17,406 bases of DNA from Halomonas sp. (GCA_007116835.1 SKHS01000293.1:1-17406); one strand, 5' to 3'; counted from the first letter of the stretch, positions 1 to 9,331 are shown. Notes: generated by a model not told the origin, from the letters alone. Numbers and translations: made by a program.

Positions 1-1296
1 ATGGCGAGTTTGGCTATGCCACTCCCGCTGCTGAAGCAATGGAAGAGCCGTGCGCACGTCCTGCCAGTTATTTGGGTCGCCCCCACGCACTTCTGCAATC
101 TTACGGGCATCGTAAAGGTGCCCCAAGCCTACATTATAGGCCGCCATGGCCATGTACAGCCGATCATCACCAGTCAGACTGTCTGGCAGCCGATCCTTAA
201 TGCTGCGTAGATAGCGTGCGCCACCGTCGATGCTTTGTGCCGCATCTGTACGGTCAGCGATGCCCATTTCCCGGGCGGTAGGGTTGGTCAACATCATCAG
301 GCCGCGTACGCCGGTAGGAGAGACGGCGTCGGGGTCCCAGTGAGACTCTTGATAACCTACGGCCGCCAACAGCTTCCAGTCAAAGCCAGTGCTTCGAGCA
401 GCTTCTTTGAAGAGCTCGGTATAGGTGGGCAGTCGTTCATCAAGATGGGCTAAAAACGTGCGTGTTCCGACGTGCTCTAGATAGTCATCATGGCCAAAAT
501 AGCGGCTGACCAGCTGATCAAGGGTGCCGCTCTCTTGTAGCGCTTGTAGAAACTGGTTGGCGGCCTCTAAGAGACCCAGGCCACGGCCGCTAGGCACTGC
601 CCAGGCCATTGAAAGTGCGTCGCCAAGCAAAAAGCCTCGCTCTACGTTGGGAAAGAAGAGCCGGTTAAGGCGAAACTGGTGGTCAAAAATAATCGCGGCA
701 TCCAAGGTGCCGTCTTCAACTCTTGCCAGTAGGTCAGCCACTTCAAGCTCATGGGACTCTTTCCAGCTCAGGCTTGGGTAGCTTTTCTGCAGGGAAATCA
801 GCGCCTGGTCAGTACCTGCGTTGCTGAGCGTGCCGACTTCCAAACCGACCAAATCGCTTGGCTCATTAACACCACTTAACCCACGGCGGTATACCACCAG
901 CGGCTGCATGTGGATAATCGGCCGCGTGAAATGAATGCCTGGTGTCCCGGGCATTAATGGCAGCGCCGCTGCTCCTAAATCACCTTGTTCGCGTACTGCG
1001 GGTAACACGCTTTCGGGGGAGTGGCTGGCATTAAGGTTCAAGCTAATATCCAGGTAGTCGGCAAACCGCTGCATTAGCTCATATTCAAAACCGGTGGGGC
1101 CTTGGCGACCTTCATAATAAGTGGTTGGCGTGTTGCGGGTATGAACAGTAATAAAGTCCTTCGCAAGGATCTGGTCGAAGTGTTCGCCCGGTAGCACCGG
1201 CGAGGCGCGCGGAACTAACGCTAGGAAAAGCGTGGCGAACACAGCGAAATAGGCGCGGAAGTGCGCCATAAAATGTCGGCAAATCAACGTCAGCAT
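1..1296 (-). CDS. mltF: Membrane-bound lytic murein transglycosylase F, 3' end cut by window
   Basis: MltF cleaves the beta-1,4 MurNAc-GlcNAc bond of peptidoglycan to give 1,6-anhydro ends and acts at the inner face of the outer membrane. The minus strand reads open for 432 codons with no stop before position 1, so the C-terminus (family about 480-520 residues) is missing. A hydrophobic export signal lies at residues 15-30. A solute-binding-protein-like domain follows (about 45-270, with HTRNTPTTYYEG and GFEYEL), then an SLT domain with the catalytic glutamate E317 in QESHWDPDAVSPTGVRG and the conserved AAYNVGLGH further on. I chose the ATG at 1296; a second in-frame ATG at 1269 would give a shorter signal region. 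Neither has a strong Shine-Dalgarno sequence. An in-frame TGA at 1351-1353 limits further extension. It is divergent from purL, an arrangement also seen in E. coli and pseudomonads. Confidence 0.93.
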   Translation of the reverse strand, partial: MLTLICRHFMAHFRAYFAVFATLFLALVPRASPVLPGEHFDQILAKDFITVHTRNTPTTYYEGRQGPTGFEYELMQRFADYLDISLNLNASHSPESVLPAVREQGDLGAAALPLMPGTPGIHFTRPIIHMQPLVVYRRGLSGVNEPSDLVGLEVGTLSNAGTDQALISLQKSYPSLSWKESHELEVADLLARVEDGTLDAAIIFDHQFRLNRLFFPNVERGFLLGDALSMAWAVPSGRGLGLLEAANQFLQALQESGTLDQLVSRYFGHDDYLEHVGTRTFLAHLDERLPTYTELFKEAARSTGFDWKLLAAVGYQESHWDPDAVSPTGVRGLMMLTNPTAREMGIADRTDAAQSIDGGARYLRSIKDRLPDSLTGDDRLYMAMAAYNVGLGHLYDARKIAEVRGGDPNNWQDVRTALPLLQQREWHSQTRH

Positions 1297-1480
1297 GGCG
1301 TCTTGTCGGCATGAAATAAGCTGCCACGATACCCAGCCTAGTAAAGGCTGTCACCTTGTTGATTTCGTGTGACCGCCGCTTTCCAGTATCATAGGCCTAA
1401 ATCAGTGCCATAAAAGAAGGGTCGCCCTGCGATCCATTGATTTTCTGCTTGAACTCTCCCTGCTTTAGAGGCTCCCAGAT
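1297..1480. promoter_or_regulatory. Divergent mltF/purL intergenic region
   Basis: This gap must hold the promoters of both flanking genes. The only hexamers I can point to overlap each other around 1387-1393: TATCAT on the plus strand (towards purL) and TATGAT on the minus strand (towards mltF, with a weak TTTTAT 16 nt upstream). Neither has a good -35 element. No PurR-like box (ACGCAAACGTTTTCGT type) is visible. The purL Shine-Dalgarno is AGAGG at 1467-1471, nine bases before its ATG. Confidence 0.3.
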
Positions 1481-4400
1481 ATGCTCGAACTGCGAGGCGC
1501 ACCTGCCCTTTCTGCCTTCCGCCATGAACGGCTGCTAACGGTGTTGCGTGAACGTGTTCCCGAGGTGGAGGCGCTGTCCGCCCATTACGTCCACTTCATT
1601 GATCACCAAGACACGCTGGATGACGCCGCCCAAGAGCGTTTGGCCCAGCTGCTTGACTATGGAAGCCACGCTAGCCAAGACGTACCGGAAAACGCCCTGC
1701 GCTTTTTGGTAGTGCCTCGCTTGGGTACCCAGTCTCCCTGGTCCTCTAAAGCAACCGATATTGCCCATAACTGCGGGTTGCATCAAATCAGCCGCATCGA
1801 ACGTGGGGTCGATTATCGGGTGGCGCTGAGCGGCGAACCAACTAGCGACGACCTGGAAGCGGTCAGTGCGCTGCTGCATGACCGTATGACAGAAAACGTG
1901 CTGGCTGACGTCGCTGATGCGGTCAAACTGTTTGCCCATCACGCACCTGCCCCGCTGGGCAGTGTTGATATTTTGGAAGGCGGCCGCGACGCATTGGCAA
2001 CCGCCAACCGCGAGTTAGGGCTGGCACTTGCCGACGATGAAATCGACTATCTGGTGGCTGCGTTTGTTGAGCTTGGCCGTAACCCTAGTGATGTCGAGCT
2101 AATGATGTTCGCTCAGGCGAACTCAGAGCACTGCCGCCACAAAATCTTTAATGCGGACTGGGTGATCGACGGTGAAGCCCAGAGTCATTCACTGTTTAAG
2201 ATGATTAAGAACACCTTTGCGACGTCGCCGGATAACGTGCTCTCGGCCTATAGCGACAACGCAGCGGTGATCAAAGGTAGCCAAGGGGGGCGTTTCTTCC
2301 CCACGCCACTGATCGGCGCTGAGGGGGAGCGGGCAAGCTACGATGCCCATCAAGAGCCGATTCACATTTTGATGAAGGTGGAGACCCACAACCACCCTAC
2401 AGCGATTGCACCATTCCCTGGCGCGGCGACCGGCTCTGGTGGTGAAATTCGTGATGAGGGGGCGACCGGTATCGGCGGCAAGCCGAAGGCGGGTCTGTCG
2501 GGCTTTACCGTCTCTAACCTGCGCATCCCCGAGTTCGTACAACCCTGGGAAGCGTTTGACTACGGCAAGCCAGAGCGCATGCAGTCGGCGCTGCAAATTA
2601 TGCTGGACGGCCCCATCGGTGGTGCGGCGTTTAACAATGAATTTGGCCGGCCTAATCTGACGGGCTACTTCCGCACCTACGAGCAGGATACGCTGAGCGA
2701 CGATGGTATCGAGCGTCGCGGCTTCCACAAGCCGATTATGTTGGCCGGTGGTTATGGCAATATTCGTGCTCACCATGTGCAAAAAGGCGAAATTCCCGTT
2801 GGTGGCAAGCTCATCGTGATGGGCGGCCCGGCCATGCTAATCGGCCTGGGTGGTGGAGCAGCGTCTAGCATGGCCTCTGGCGAGTCTAGCGCGGACTTGG
2901 ATTTTGCCTCGGTGCAGCGGGGAAACCCGGAAATTGAGCGTCGCGCCCAGGAGGTCATCGACCGCTGTTGGGCGCTGGGCGATAAAAACCCGATTCGCTT
3001 TATTCACGACGTAGGCGCCGGTGGTCTTTCCAATGCCCTGCCGGAGCTGGTCAAAGACGGCAATCGCGGCGGTGTGTTCGACCTGCGCGCAGTGCCTAAC
3101 GCCGAGCCGGGCATGAGCCCGCTGGAAATTTGGTGCAACGAAGCCCAAGAGCGCTATGTGCTGGCCGTTGCCCCAGACGACCTAGCTACCTTTGACGCCC
3201 TATGCAAGCGCGAACGCTGCCCCTATGCGGTGGTGGGTGAGGCTCTGGAGCATCATCACCTGGAAGTGCGCGACGGCCATTTTGATACCAAGCCGGTCGA
3301 TCTGCCGATGAGCGTGCTGTTTGGCAAGCCGCCGAAAATGACGCGCTCGTTTGAACGTCAAACGCCTGAGCTGTCTGGCGTTATGCTCGACAATTTAGAT
3401 CTGCGCGAAGCAATAGATCGGGTGTTGCGCCTGCCTGCCGTGGCATCGAAAAGCTTTTTGATTACCATTGGCGACCGCTCAATTACCGGTCAAGTCGCCC
3501 GTGACCAAATGGTGGGCCCTTGGCAAGTACCGGTAGCCGACGTTGCCGTGACCACCGCAAGCTTCGACACCCACGCAGGTGAAGCCATGGCAATGGGTGA
3601 GCGTCCGCCGGTAGCATTAATTAACCCTGCTGCCAGCGCCCGTCTAGCCGTTGCCGAAGCGATTACTAACCTAGCCGCTGCGCCTATTGCCAAGCTATCG
3701 GATATTAAGCTTTCAGCGAACTGGATGAGCGCCGCTGACCATCCTGGTGAAAACCAAGCGCTGTATGACGCTGTGCACGCCGTCGGTATGGAGCTGTGTC
3801 CGGCGCTAGGCATTGCCATTCCGGTGGGTAAGGACTCCATGTCCATGCGCACCGCTTGGCAGGAAAGTGATGAGACTGACGAAAAGAGCATTACATCGCC
3901 GCTTTCGCTGGTGGTAACTGGGTTTGCGCCGGTCACCGATGCAATGGCGACGTTGACGCCGCAAATTAACCTAGACCAAGACGAATCCGACCTGATTCTG
4001 ATTGACCTGGGGAATGGCCAAAACCGCTTAGGCGGCTCTGCGTTGGCGCAAGTCTATGGTCAAGTCGGTGACGAGTGTCCTGATGTCGATGACCCGGAAG
4101 ACCTGAAAGCGTTTTTCGAGGTCATTCAGGGGCTCAACCGCGACGGCAAACTGCTGGCCTACCACGACCGTAGCGATGGCGGCCTACTGGTGACGCTGCT
4201 GGAAATGGCCTTTGCGGCCCATGCAGGCCTTGAGATTAAACTGGACTGGCTGATTGATGAGCCGGTGGAAGCCTTCAACGCACTGTTCTCCGAAGAGTTA
4301 GGCGCGGTCATCCAGGTGAGCCGTGAGCACACTGAAGAAGTGCTCACTCAGTTTGCGGTGGCAGGTATCGAAACATGCGGTGTTATTGCGCGCCCTCGTT

Positions 4401-5407
4401 ATGACGACCAGGTGCGGGTAACGCTGTTTGAAGAGCCACTGTTGGAAACCACCCGCCAACTGACCCAGCGCACCTGGGCGGAAACCAGCTACCGCATGCA
4501 GGCGCTGCGTGATAACCCCGAATGTGCCAAGAACGAATTCGATAATCTGCTGGACGTTCGTGACCCTGGCCTAAGCGCTGCGCCTAGCTTTGATATTAAT
4601 GATGATATCAGTGCGCCGTTTATTAACACTGCCAAGCCCGCTGTTGCCGTGCTGCGTGAGCAGGGCGTGAATGGCCAAGTCGAGATGGCTTGGGCGTTCC
4701 ACAAAGCAGGCTTTGACGCAGTGGATGTACACATGAGCGACATCCTAGAAGGGCGTGTTTCCCTTGATGAGTTCAAAGGGCTTGTCGCCTGCGGCGGTTT
4801 CTCTTATGGCGATGTACTAGGTGCAGGCGGCGGTTGGGCGAAATCGGTGCTGTTTAATGAGCGTGCTCGTGAGCAGTTTGCCAGCTTCTTCACCCGTGAT
4901 GACAGCTTCTCGCTGGGCGTGTGCAACGGTTGTCAGATGCTCTCGCAGCTTAAATCACTGATTCCGGGCGCTGAAAGTTGGCCGGCGTTTGAGCGTAACG
5001 AGTCCGAGCAGTTTGAAGCTCGCGTGGCGATGGTGCGGGTAGAGAAAAGCCCATCGATTCTGCTGGCCGGTATGGAAGGCTCTAAGCTGCCGATTGCGGT
5101 GGCTCACGGCGAAGGGCGTGCCGAGTTCCGCGATACTGCACACTTGCGCAGTATGCAGTCCAGTAGTCAGATAGCGTTGCGTTATATCGATAACTACGGC
5201 CAGGTAACGACCCGCTACCCGGCCAACCCCAACGGCTCGCCGTCAGGGATCACCGGCCTCACCACGCCGGATGGCCGCGTCACCATTATGATGCCTCACC
5301 CAGAGCGGGTGACCCGTGCGGTCACTAACTCCTGGCGTCCGGCTGAATGGACGGAGGACGGCGCTTGGCTACGCTTGTTCCGTAATGCCCGCGTATGGTT
5401 GGGCTGA
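1481..5407 (+). CDS. purL: Phosphoribosylformylglycinamidine synthase (large single-chain type)
   Basis: PurL converts FGAR, glutamine and ATP to FGAM, the fourth step of de novo purine synthesis in the cytoplasm. At 1308 residues it matches the long proteobacterial form (about 1295 in E. coli), with four parts fused in one chain. These are an N-terminal PurS-like domain, a linker helix region carrying NSEHCRHK (about residues 210-218), two AIRS-like synthase halves with VETHNHPTAIAPFPGAATGSG near 300-320, and a C-terminal class I glutaminase. The glutaminase triad is visible: C1148 in LGVCNGCQML, and H1273 and E1275 in MPHPERV. The ATG at 1481 has AGAGG nine bases upstream, and the protein starts MLELRGAPALS as expected for the family. 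It is monocistronic, with an intrinsic terminator 20 bases after the stop. Confidence 0.98.
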   Translation: MLELRGAPALSAFRHERLLTVLRERVPEVEALSAHYVHFIDHQDTLDDAAQERLAQLLDYGSHASQDVPENALRFLVVPRLGTQSPWSSKATDIAHNCGLHQISRIERGVDYRVALSGEPTSDDLEAVSALLHDRMTENVLADVADAVKLFAHHAPAPLGSVDILEGGRDALATANRELGLALADDEIDYLVAAFVELGRNPSDVELMMFAQANSEHCRHKIFNADWVIDGEAQSHSLFKMIKNTFATSPDNVLSAYSDNAAVIKGSQGGRFFPTPLIGAEGERASYDAHQEPIHILMKVETHNHPTAIAPFPGAATGSGGEIRDEGATGIGGKPKAGLSGFTVSNLRIPEFVQPWEAFDYGKPERMQSALQIMLDGPIGGAAFNNEFGRPNLTGYFRTYEQDTLSDDGIERRGFHKPIMLAGGYGNIRAHHVQKGEIPVGGKLIVMGGPAMLIGLGGGAASSMASGESSADLDFASVQRGNPEIERRAQEVIDRCWALGDKNPIRFIHDVGAGGLSNALPELVKDGNRGGVFDLRAVPNAEPGMSPLEIWCNEAQERYVLAVAPDDLATFDALCKRERCPYAVVGEALEHHHLEVRDGHFDTKPVDLPMSVLFGKPPKMTRSFERQTPELSGVMLDNLDLREAIDRVLRLPAVASKSFLITIGDRSITGQVARDQMVGPWQVPVADVAVTTASFDTHAGEAMAMGERPPVALINPAASARLAVAEAITNLAAAPIAKLSDIKLSANWMSAADHPGENQALYDAVHAVGMELCPALGIAIPVGKDSMSMRTAWQESDETDEKSITSPLSLVVTGFAPVTDAMATLTPQINLDQDESDLILIDLGNGQNRLGGSALAQVYGQVGDECPDVDDPEDLKAFFEVIQGLNRDGKLLAYHDRSDGGLLVTLLEMAFAAHAGLEIKLDWLIDEPVEAFNALFSEELGAVIQVSREHTEEVLTQFAVAGIETCGVIARPRYDDQVRVTLFEEPLLETTRQLTQRTWAETSYRMQALRDNPECAKNEFDNLLDVRDPGLSAAPSFDINDDISAPFINTAKPAVAVLREQGVNGQVEMAWAFHKAGFDAVDVHMSDILEGRVSLDEFKGLVACGGFSYGDVLGAGGGWAKSVLFNERAREQFASFFTRDDSFSLGVCNGCQMLSQLKSLIPGAESWPAFERNESEQFEARVAMVRVEKSPSILLAGMEGSKLPIAVAHGEGRAEFRDTAHLRSMQSSSQIALRYIDNYGQVTTRYPANPNGSPSGITGLTTPDGRVTIMMPHPERVTRAVTNSWRPAEWTEDGAWLRLFRNARVWLG

Positions 5408-5427
5408 TACGCCCTGCCATGCTAACG

Positions 5428-5452
5428 AAAAGCGGCCTGCGGGCCGCTTTTT
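5428..5452 (+). terminator. Rho-independent terminator of purL
   Basis: A perfect 7-bp GC-rich stem AGCGGCC/GGCCGCT (5431-5437 with 5442-5448) has a TGCG loop and is followed by a T5 run. The flanking A run extends pairing with the T run, so it may also work weakly from the other strand. Confidence 0.9.
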
Positions 5453-5644
5453 GCTAGGGGGATGCTCTAGGAGGGCAAAGCAGTACAGCAATGGCGAAAG
5501 TAAAATAAAACGTTTGTTTGAAAAGCGTTCATCTTCGCGCCACACTCACTTCATAGACGCGGTGATCAGTTTATCAGCGGATTAGCCCACAAACGTAGCG
5601 ATCGTCCATCGGTGGCGAGCCAAAGAAAGTTTCAGGGAGCCCGA

Positions 5645-6436
5645 ATGCATCATATCTTCAATGAGCGTGTAACGCTGACCTTTGCCGACCATGTGGCCGA
5701 CGTTATGTTGTCGCGCCCCGACCATCATAATGGTTTGGATTGGGCCATGATCGATGGCCTGCTGGCAGCCCAGCAGCATCTGCCCCAGCTTGCTGGGCTG
5801 CGGGCGGTGGTTTTAAGCGGTGATGGTGATAGCTTTTGCGCAGGGCTAGATATGGCGTCGATCATGAGCGAGGCGGGGCGGCTGCCCACCCTGCTGGCGC
5901 CTGACAACGCGGGTATCAACCCGGTTCAGCGCTTGGCGCTAGGCTGGCGCGAGGCGGGCGTGCCCGTGGTGGCTGCTCTGCATGGGCATGTTTACGGTGG
6001 TGGCCTGCAGATAGCACTGGGTGCCGATATACGCATTCTTCACCCTCACGCGCGCCTGGGGCTGCTGGAGATCGACTGGGGCATTATCCCCGATATGGCG
6101 ATTAGCGTGACAGGTATGGGACTGCGTCAGGATGTGCTTCAAGAACTGGCGATAAGCGGGCGCAAGGTATCAGGGGAAGAGGCGTACCAGCTGGGGTTAG
6201 GCAGCCGCCTAAGCGATGTGCCCCAGGAAGCAGCTCGTGAAACCGCAGCGCTTATCGCTTCGCGCTCACCTCGGGCGGTGGCGGCTGCTCGTGAGCTGTT
6301 CGCTCGCGCGCCGGATCTAGCCCATGGCGAGCGGCTGGCCCTCGAAGCGCATTTGCAGCAGCAGCTGTTGGCGGGTGCCGAGCATCGCGAGGCGGTAAGC
6401 GCACGGATGGGGCGTCGCGCCCCGCGCTTCGACTAA
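5645..6436 (+). CDS. Crotonase-fold (enoyl-CoA hydratase/isomerase family) protein
   Basis: At 263 residues this has the standard length for a single-domain crotonase acting on acyl-CoA thioesters. The oxyanion-hole segments are clear: FCAGLD (64-69) and HVYGGGLQIA (115-124). The residue normally serving as the first catalytic glutamate of enoyl-CoA hydratase (GGGxE) is Q122. The second glutamate is kept (E142 in LLEIDWGIIPD) and D150 lies eight residues on. E-x7-D at this place matches the acidic pair of dienoyl-CoA isomerases rather than classical hydratases, so the reaction is open; beta-oxidation or another acyl-CoA pathway is likely. A GTG at 5612 is also in frame, but the ATG at 5645 is preferred because AGGGAG (5634-5639) precedes it by five bases. 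The gene runs into radD with a one-base gap. I found no convincing promoter in the roughly 190 bases upstream (5453-5644), which also show no gene. Confidence 0.88.
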   Translation: MHHIFNERVTLTFADHVADVMLSRPDHHNGLDWAMIDGLLAAQQHLPQLAGLRAVVLSGDGDSFCAGLDMASIMSEAGRLPTLLAPDNAGINPVQRLALGWREAGVPVVAALHGHVYGGGLQIALGADIRILHPHARLGLLEIDWGIIPDMAISVTGMGLRQDVLQELAISGRKVSGEEAYQLGLGSRLSDVPQEAARETAALIASRSPRAVAAARELFARAPDLAHGERLALEAHLQQQLLAGAEHREAVSARMGRRAPRFD

Positions 6437-6437
6437 T

Positions 6438-8267
6438 ATGTCTTCATTCAGCGCGTCCAGCAGCGCTAGTTCCACTTCGCCGCCCAGCTTGCGCCCTTAC
6501 CAAACAGAGGCAGTCAAGCGGGTGGTGGAGCACTTCCGCGCGACCAGTGCGCCCGCGGTGGTAGTATTGCCTACCGGTAGTGGCAAGTCGCTGGTCATTG
6601 CTGAGCTTGCCAGGCTTGCCCGTGGCCGCGTTCTGGTGCTGGCCCACGTACGTGAGCTGGTCGAGCAAAACCATGCTAAATACCAAGCCTATGGGCTTGA
6701 GGCAGATATTTTTAGCGCGGGTCTCAAGCGTAAAGAAGCCAGCCGACAGGTGGTGTTTGGCTCGGTGCAGTCGGTGGTGCGCAACCTAGAGCGTTTCAGC
6801 GATGCAAGTTTTACGCTGCTAGTGATAGACGAGTGCCACCGGGTCTCGCTGGAAAAAGACGCCAGCTATCGCCAGGTGATTGAACATCTTCAGCATCACA
6901 ACCCGCAGCTAAAAATTCTCGGTTTAACTGCCACGCCGTTTCGGTTGGGGCAGGGGTTTATCTACCACCGTCACCACCATGGCATGGTGCGCGGTGATGA
7001 CGCGTGCTTCTTTGCCGACTGCGTCTTTGAGCAGCCGCTACGGCTAATGGTGAAACAAGGCTTTTTGGCGGAGCCTAAACGGCTGGATATGGCCATTGAA
7101 GGCTACGACTTTTCCGCCTTGGCTCCTGCCTCCAGTGGGCTGTTTCGTGAGGAAGAGCTCAACCGTGTTGTTGCCGGTAGCCGCGTTACGCCAGGGATTA
7201 TTGCCCAGGTGGTTGAGTATGCCGCCGCGCGTCAAGGGGTGATGATTTTTGCCGCCACGGTCGCCCATGCCGAAGAAATTATCAGTTATTTACCCATGAA
7301 CCAGTCAGCGCTGATTACCGGTGCGACGGCCTCTCACGAACGTACAGCGCTGATTGAGGCGTTCAAGGCGCGTGAACTTAAATTTCTTGTTAACGTCGCC
7401 GTGCTGACGACTGGGTTTGATGCGCCCCATGTGGATTTAATCGCTATTCTGCGGCCCACAGAATCAGTAAGCCTTTATCAGCAAATTGTTGGCCGAGGGC
7501 TGCGTCTTTCGCCGGATAAAGCCGACTGTCTAGTGTTGGATTACGCCGGAAACCCCTGGGACCTCTATGCGCCAGAGGTCGGCGAGCCAAAGCCGGACAG
7601 TGACAGCGAGCCAGTACAGGTTGAGTGCCCGGCCTGTGGTCATGCCAATCTATTCTGGGGTAAACGTGATGGTGAGCTGGTGATTGAGCATTTTGGCCGT
7701 CGATGCCAAGGGCTGGTAGATAATCCCAATCCACCTGCTAAGCCAGGCAAGGGCAGGCGGGGCACCAATCAAAAGCAGTGTGACTTTCGTTTTCGCTTTA
7801 AAGTCTGCGAGCAATGTGGCGCTGAAAATGATATTGCCGCCCGCCGCTGCCACGGCTGCGAGCAATTGTTGGTAGATGCTGACGATAAGCTCAAAGATGC
7901 GCTTAAATTAAAAGATGCCAACGTGCTGCGAGTCAGCGGTATGCAGTTAGAGGCCACCACGAATGGGCGAGGACTGCCGCGATTAAAAGTGACCTATTAC
8001 GATGAAGATGGCGCCAGCTTGGCCGAGTGGTTTGCGCTGGAAACGCCGGCTCAGCGGCGGGCATTTTATGCGGTTTTCTTACGTCACCATTTACGTGCGC
8101 CAGGGACTAAGTGGCAGCCTGCTTCGCCAGCTGAGGTGGTCGAAGAGCAGCGCCGCCTACGCCACCCAGACTTTGTGGTGGGCCGTAAAGTTGGGCGGCA
8201 CTGGCAGCTTCGCGATAAGTTGTTTGACTACCAAGGGCGCTACCGTAAAGCCGCCGAGGCAGGCTAG
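6438..8267 (+). CDS. radD: RadD-type superfamily 2 helicase/ATPase with C-terminal zinc cluster
   Basis: This 609-residue protein is an SF2 DEAD/DEAH-class ATPase matching E. coli RadD (YejH) in length and layout. RadD is a DNA-dependent ATPase of recombinational repair that works with SSB and RecA. Motifs in order: Q-like RPYQTEAV (19-26), Walker A LPTGSGKS (44-51), DECH (131-134), TAT (164-166), TTGFDAPHVD (324-333) and motif VI QIVGRGLR (349-356). After the two RecA lobes comes a cysteine-rich region with C397/C400, C423, C448, C457/C460 and C471/C474, enough for one or two zinc sites. A C-terminal domain of about 110 residues follows. The first 17 residues are a Ser-rich, poorly conserved leader. 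No Shine-Dalgarno is visible before the ATG at 6438, which lies one base after the crotonase stop, so translation is probably coupled. Confidence 0.87.
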   Translation: MSSFSASSSASSTSPPSLRPYQTEAVKRVVEHFRATSAPAVVVLPTGSGKSLVIAELARLARGRVLVLAHVRELVEQNHAKYQAYGLEADIFSAGLKRKEASRQVVFGSVQSVVRNLERFSDASFTLLVIDECHRVSLEKDASYRQVIEHLQHHNPQLKILGLTATPFRLGQGFIYHRHHHGMVRGDDACFFADCVFEQPLRLMVKQGFLAEPKRLDMAIEGYDFSALAPASSGLFREEELNRVVAGSRVTPGIIAQVVEYAAARQGVMIFAATVAHAEEIISYLPMNQSALITGATASHERTALIEAFKARELKFLVNVAVLTTGFDAPHVDLIAILRPTESVSLYQQIVGRGLRLSPDKADCLVLDYAGNPWDLYAPEVGEPKPDSDSEPVQVECPACGHANLFWGKRDGELVIEHFGRRCQGLVDNPNPPAKPGKGRRGTNQKQCDFRFRFKVCEQCGAENDIAARRCHGCEQLLVDADDKLKDALKLKDANVLRVSGMQLEATTNGRGLPRLKVTYYDEDGASLAEWFALETPAQRRAFYAVFLRHHLRAPGTKWQPASPAEVVEEQRRLRHPDFVVGRKVGRHWQLRDKLFDYQGRYRKAAEAG

Positions 8268-8329
8268 GTGCCGCCACGGCTTGCACGCTGTTACACTGGC
8301 CATCATGGATGTTTAACTGATAAAGGAAT

Positions 8330-9331
8330 ATGCCCTGCGTGAGCGAGACGCCAAGCGCTACCGTTGACCATGACTCTCTCGACGCCCTCGCCACAGCACC
8401 CATGGCGGAAGTGCTAGGGCGTCTGTTTGATGAGCCCATCATGCAGCTGCCGGAGGATCTGTATATTCCACCGGAAGCGCTGCGGGTGTTTCTGGAGGCC
8501 TTCGAGGGGCCGCTTGATCTGTTGCTCTATCTGATTCGGCGCCAAAACCTGGATATTCTCACGATTAACGTGGCAACCATTACGCACCAGTACATTGAGT
8601 ACGTCGAGCTGATGAAAGCCATGAAAATTGAACTGGCCGGTGAGTACCTGTTAATGGCAGCGACGCTGGCGGAAATTAAGTCGCGCTCACTGCTGCCGCG
8701 CCCGCCGAAGGCGGAAGGCGAAGAGGAAGAAGACCCCAGGGCTGAGCTGATTCGCCGCCTGCAAGAGTACGAGCGCTTAAAAGAAGCAGCCGAAACGTTA
8801 GACACGCTGCCTCGGGTTGGGCGTGACTGGTTCAGCGTTCAAGCAGGGCTGCCACCGCTGGAAGCGCGAGTGATTCACCCCGACGTGGGGTTAGACGAAC
8901 TGTTAGGGGCGCTGTCGGACATTCTGAAGCGCGCTGAGCTGACACAATCCCACCAGATCAGCCGCGAGGTGCTGTCTACCCGAGAGCGCATGCTGAAAAT
9001 TATGGAGCAGCTAAGTCACGATGCTGAGCACCAGCGCTATACCCCCTTTGAAGCGCTGTTTACCCTGGAAGAGGGACGCGCTGGCGTCGTAGTGACGTTT
9101 ATGGCCATTTTAGAATTAGCCAAAGAAGCCATGATTGAAATTGTCCAGAATGCGCCGCTGTCGCCCATTCATGTGCGTGCGCGTCAAGCGGCCTTGGCAG
9201 ATAGCGAAGAGAGCGCGTTTGAAGACGTAGACAGCGAAGACGATGGCTCTGAGTCTGCGTTTGACGAAGTGGTGTTTGAAGAGCCAGGGTTTAAAGAGCC
9301 AGCGTTTGAACCTGACGAGGAGTCGCCGTGA
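8330..9331 (+). CDS. scpA: Segregation and condensation protein A (kleisin)
   Basis: ScpA is the kleisin that bridges SMC heads in the SMC-ScpAB condensin and compacts and segregates the chromosome. The N-terminal SMC-neck-binding part holds the hallmark FEGPLDLLLYLIRRQNLDI (58-76) and YLLMAATLAEIKSRSLLPR (106-124). The C-terminal winged helix covers about 205-290 (SREVLSTRERM, FTLEEGRAGVVVTFMAILEL). Two parts are atypical: an N-terminal extension of about 50 residues and an acidic low-complexity tail from about 288 that ends in FxEP repeats. The ATG at 8330 has AAGGA only two bases upstream, closer than ideal; a GTG at 8339 and an ATG at 8402 are in-frame alternatives with no better ribosome site. 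It heads the scpA-scpB-rluB operon. SMC itself is not in this window. Confidence 0.95.
   Translation: MPCVSETPSATVDHDSLDALATAPMAEVLGRLFDEPIMQLPEDLYIPPEALRVFLEAFEGPLDLLLYLIRRQNLDILTINVATITHQYIEYVELMKAMKIELAGEYLLMAATLAEIKSRSLLPRPPKAEGEEEEDPRAELIRRLQEYERLKEAAETLDTLPRVGRDWFSVQAGLPPLEARVIHPDVGLDELLGALSDILKRAELTQSHQISREVLSTRERMLKIMEQLSHDAEHQRYTPFEALFTLEEGRAGVVVTFMAILELAKEAMIEIVQNAPLSPIHVRARQAALADSEESAFEDVDSEDDGSESAFDEVVFEEPGFKEPAFEPDEESP
9274..9318 (+). repeat. 15-nt in-frame tandem repeat in the scpA 3' end
   Basis: Three consecutive 15-nt units (9274-9288, 9289-9303, 9304-9318) of the form GTTTGAAGAGCCAGG encode a degenerate FEEPG / FKEPA / FEPDE pentapeptide series in the acidic tail. The first two units differ at two positions; the third is more diverged. 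Confidence 0.75.

Noticed and set aside
1112..1354. Minus-strand 80-codon ORF starting with GTG
   Set aside because: It overlaps the start of mltF in another frame; the mltF frame has clear family motifs and this one has none.
2189..2782. 197-codon ORF antisense to purL
   Set aside because: It lies wholly inside conserved purL coding sequence, has no recognisable domain and reads as a complementary-strand shadow of GC-rich codons.
5510..5596. Seven-base inverted repeat ACGTTTG/CAAACGT upstream of the crotonase gene
   Set aside because: The arms are 73 bases apart with no supporting inner pairing, which is expected by chance in a region this size.
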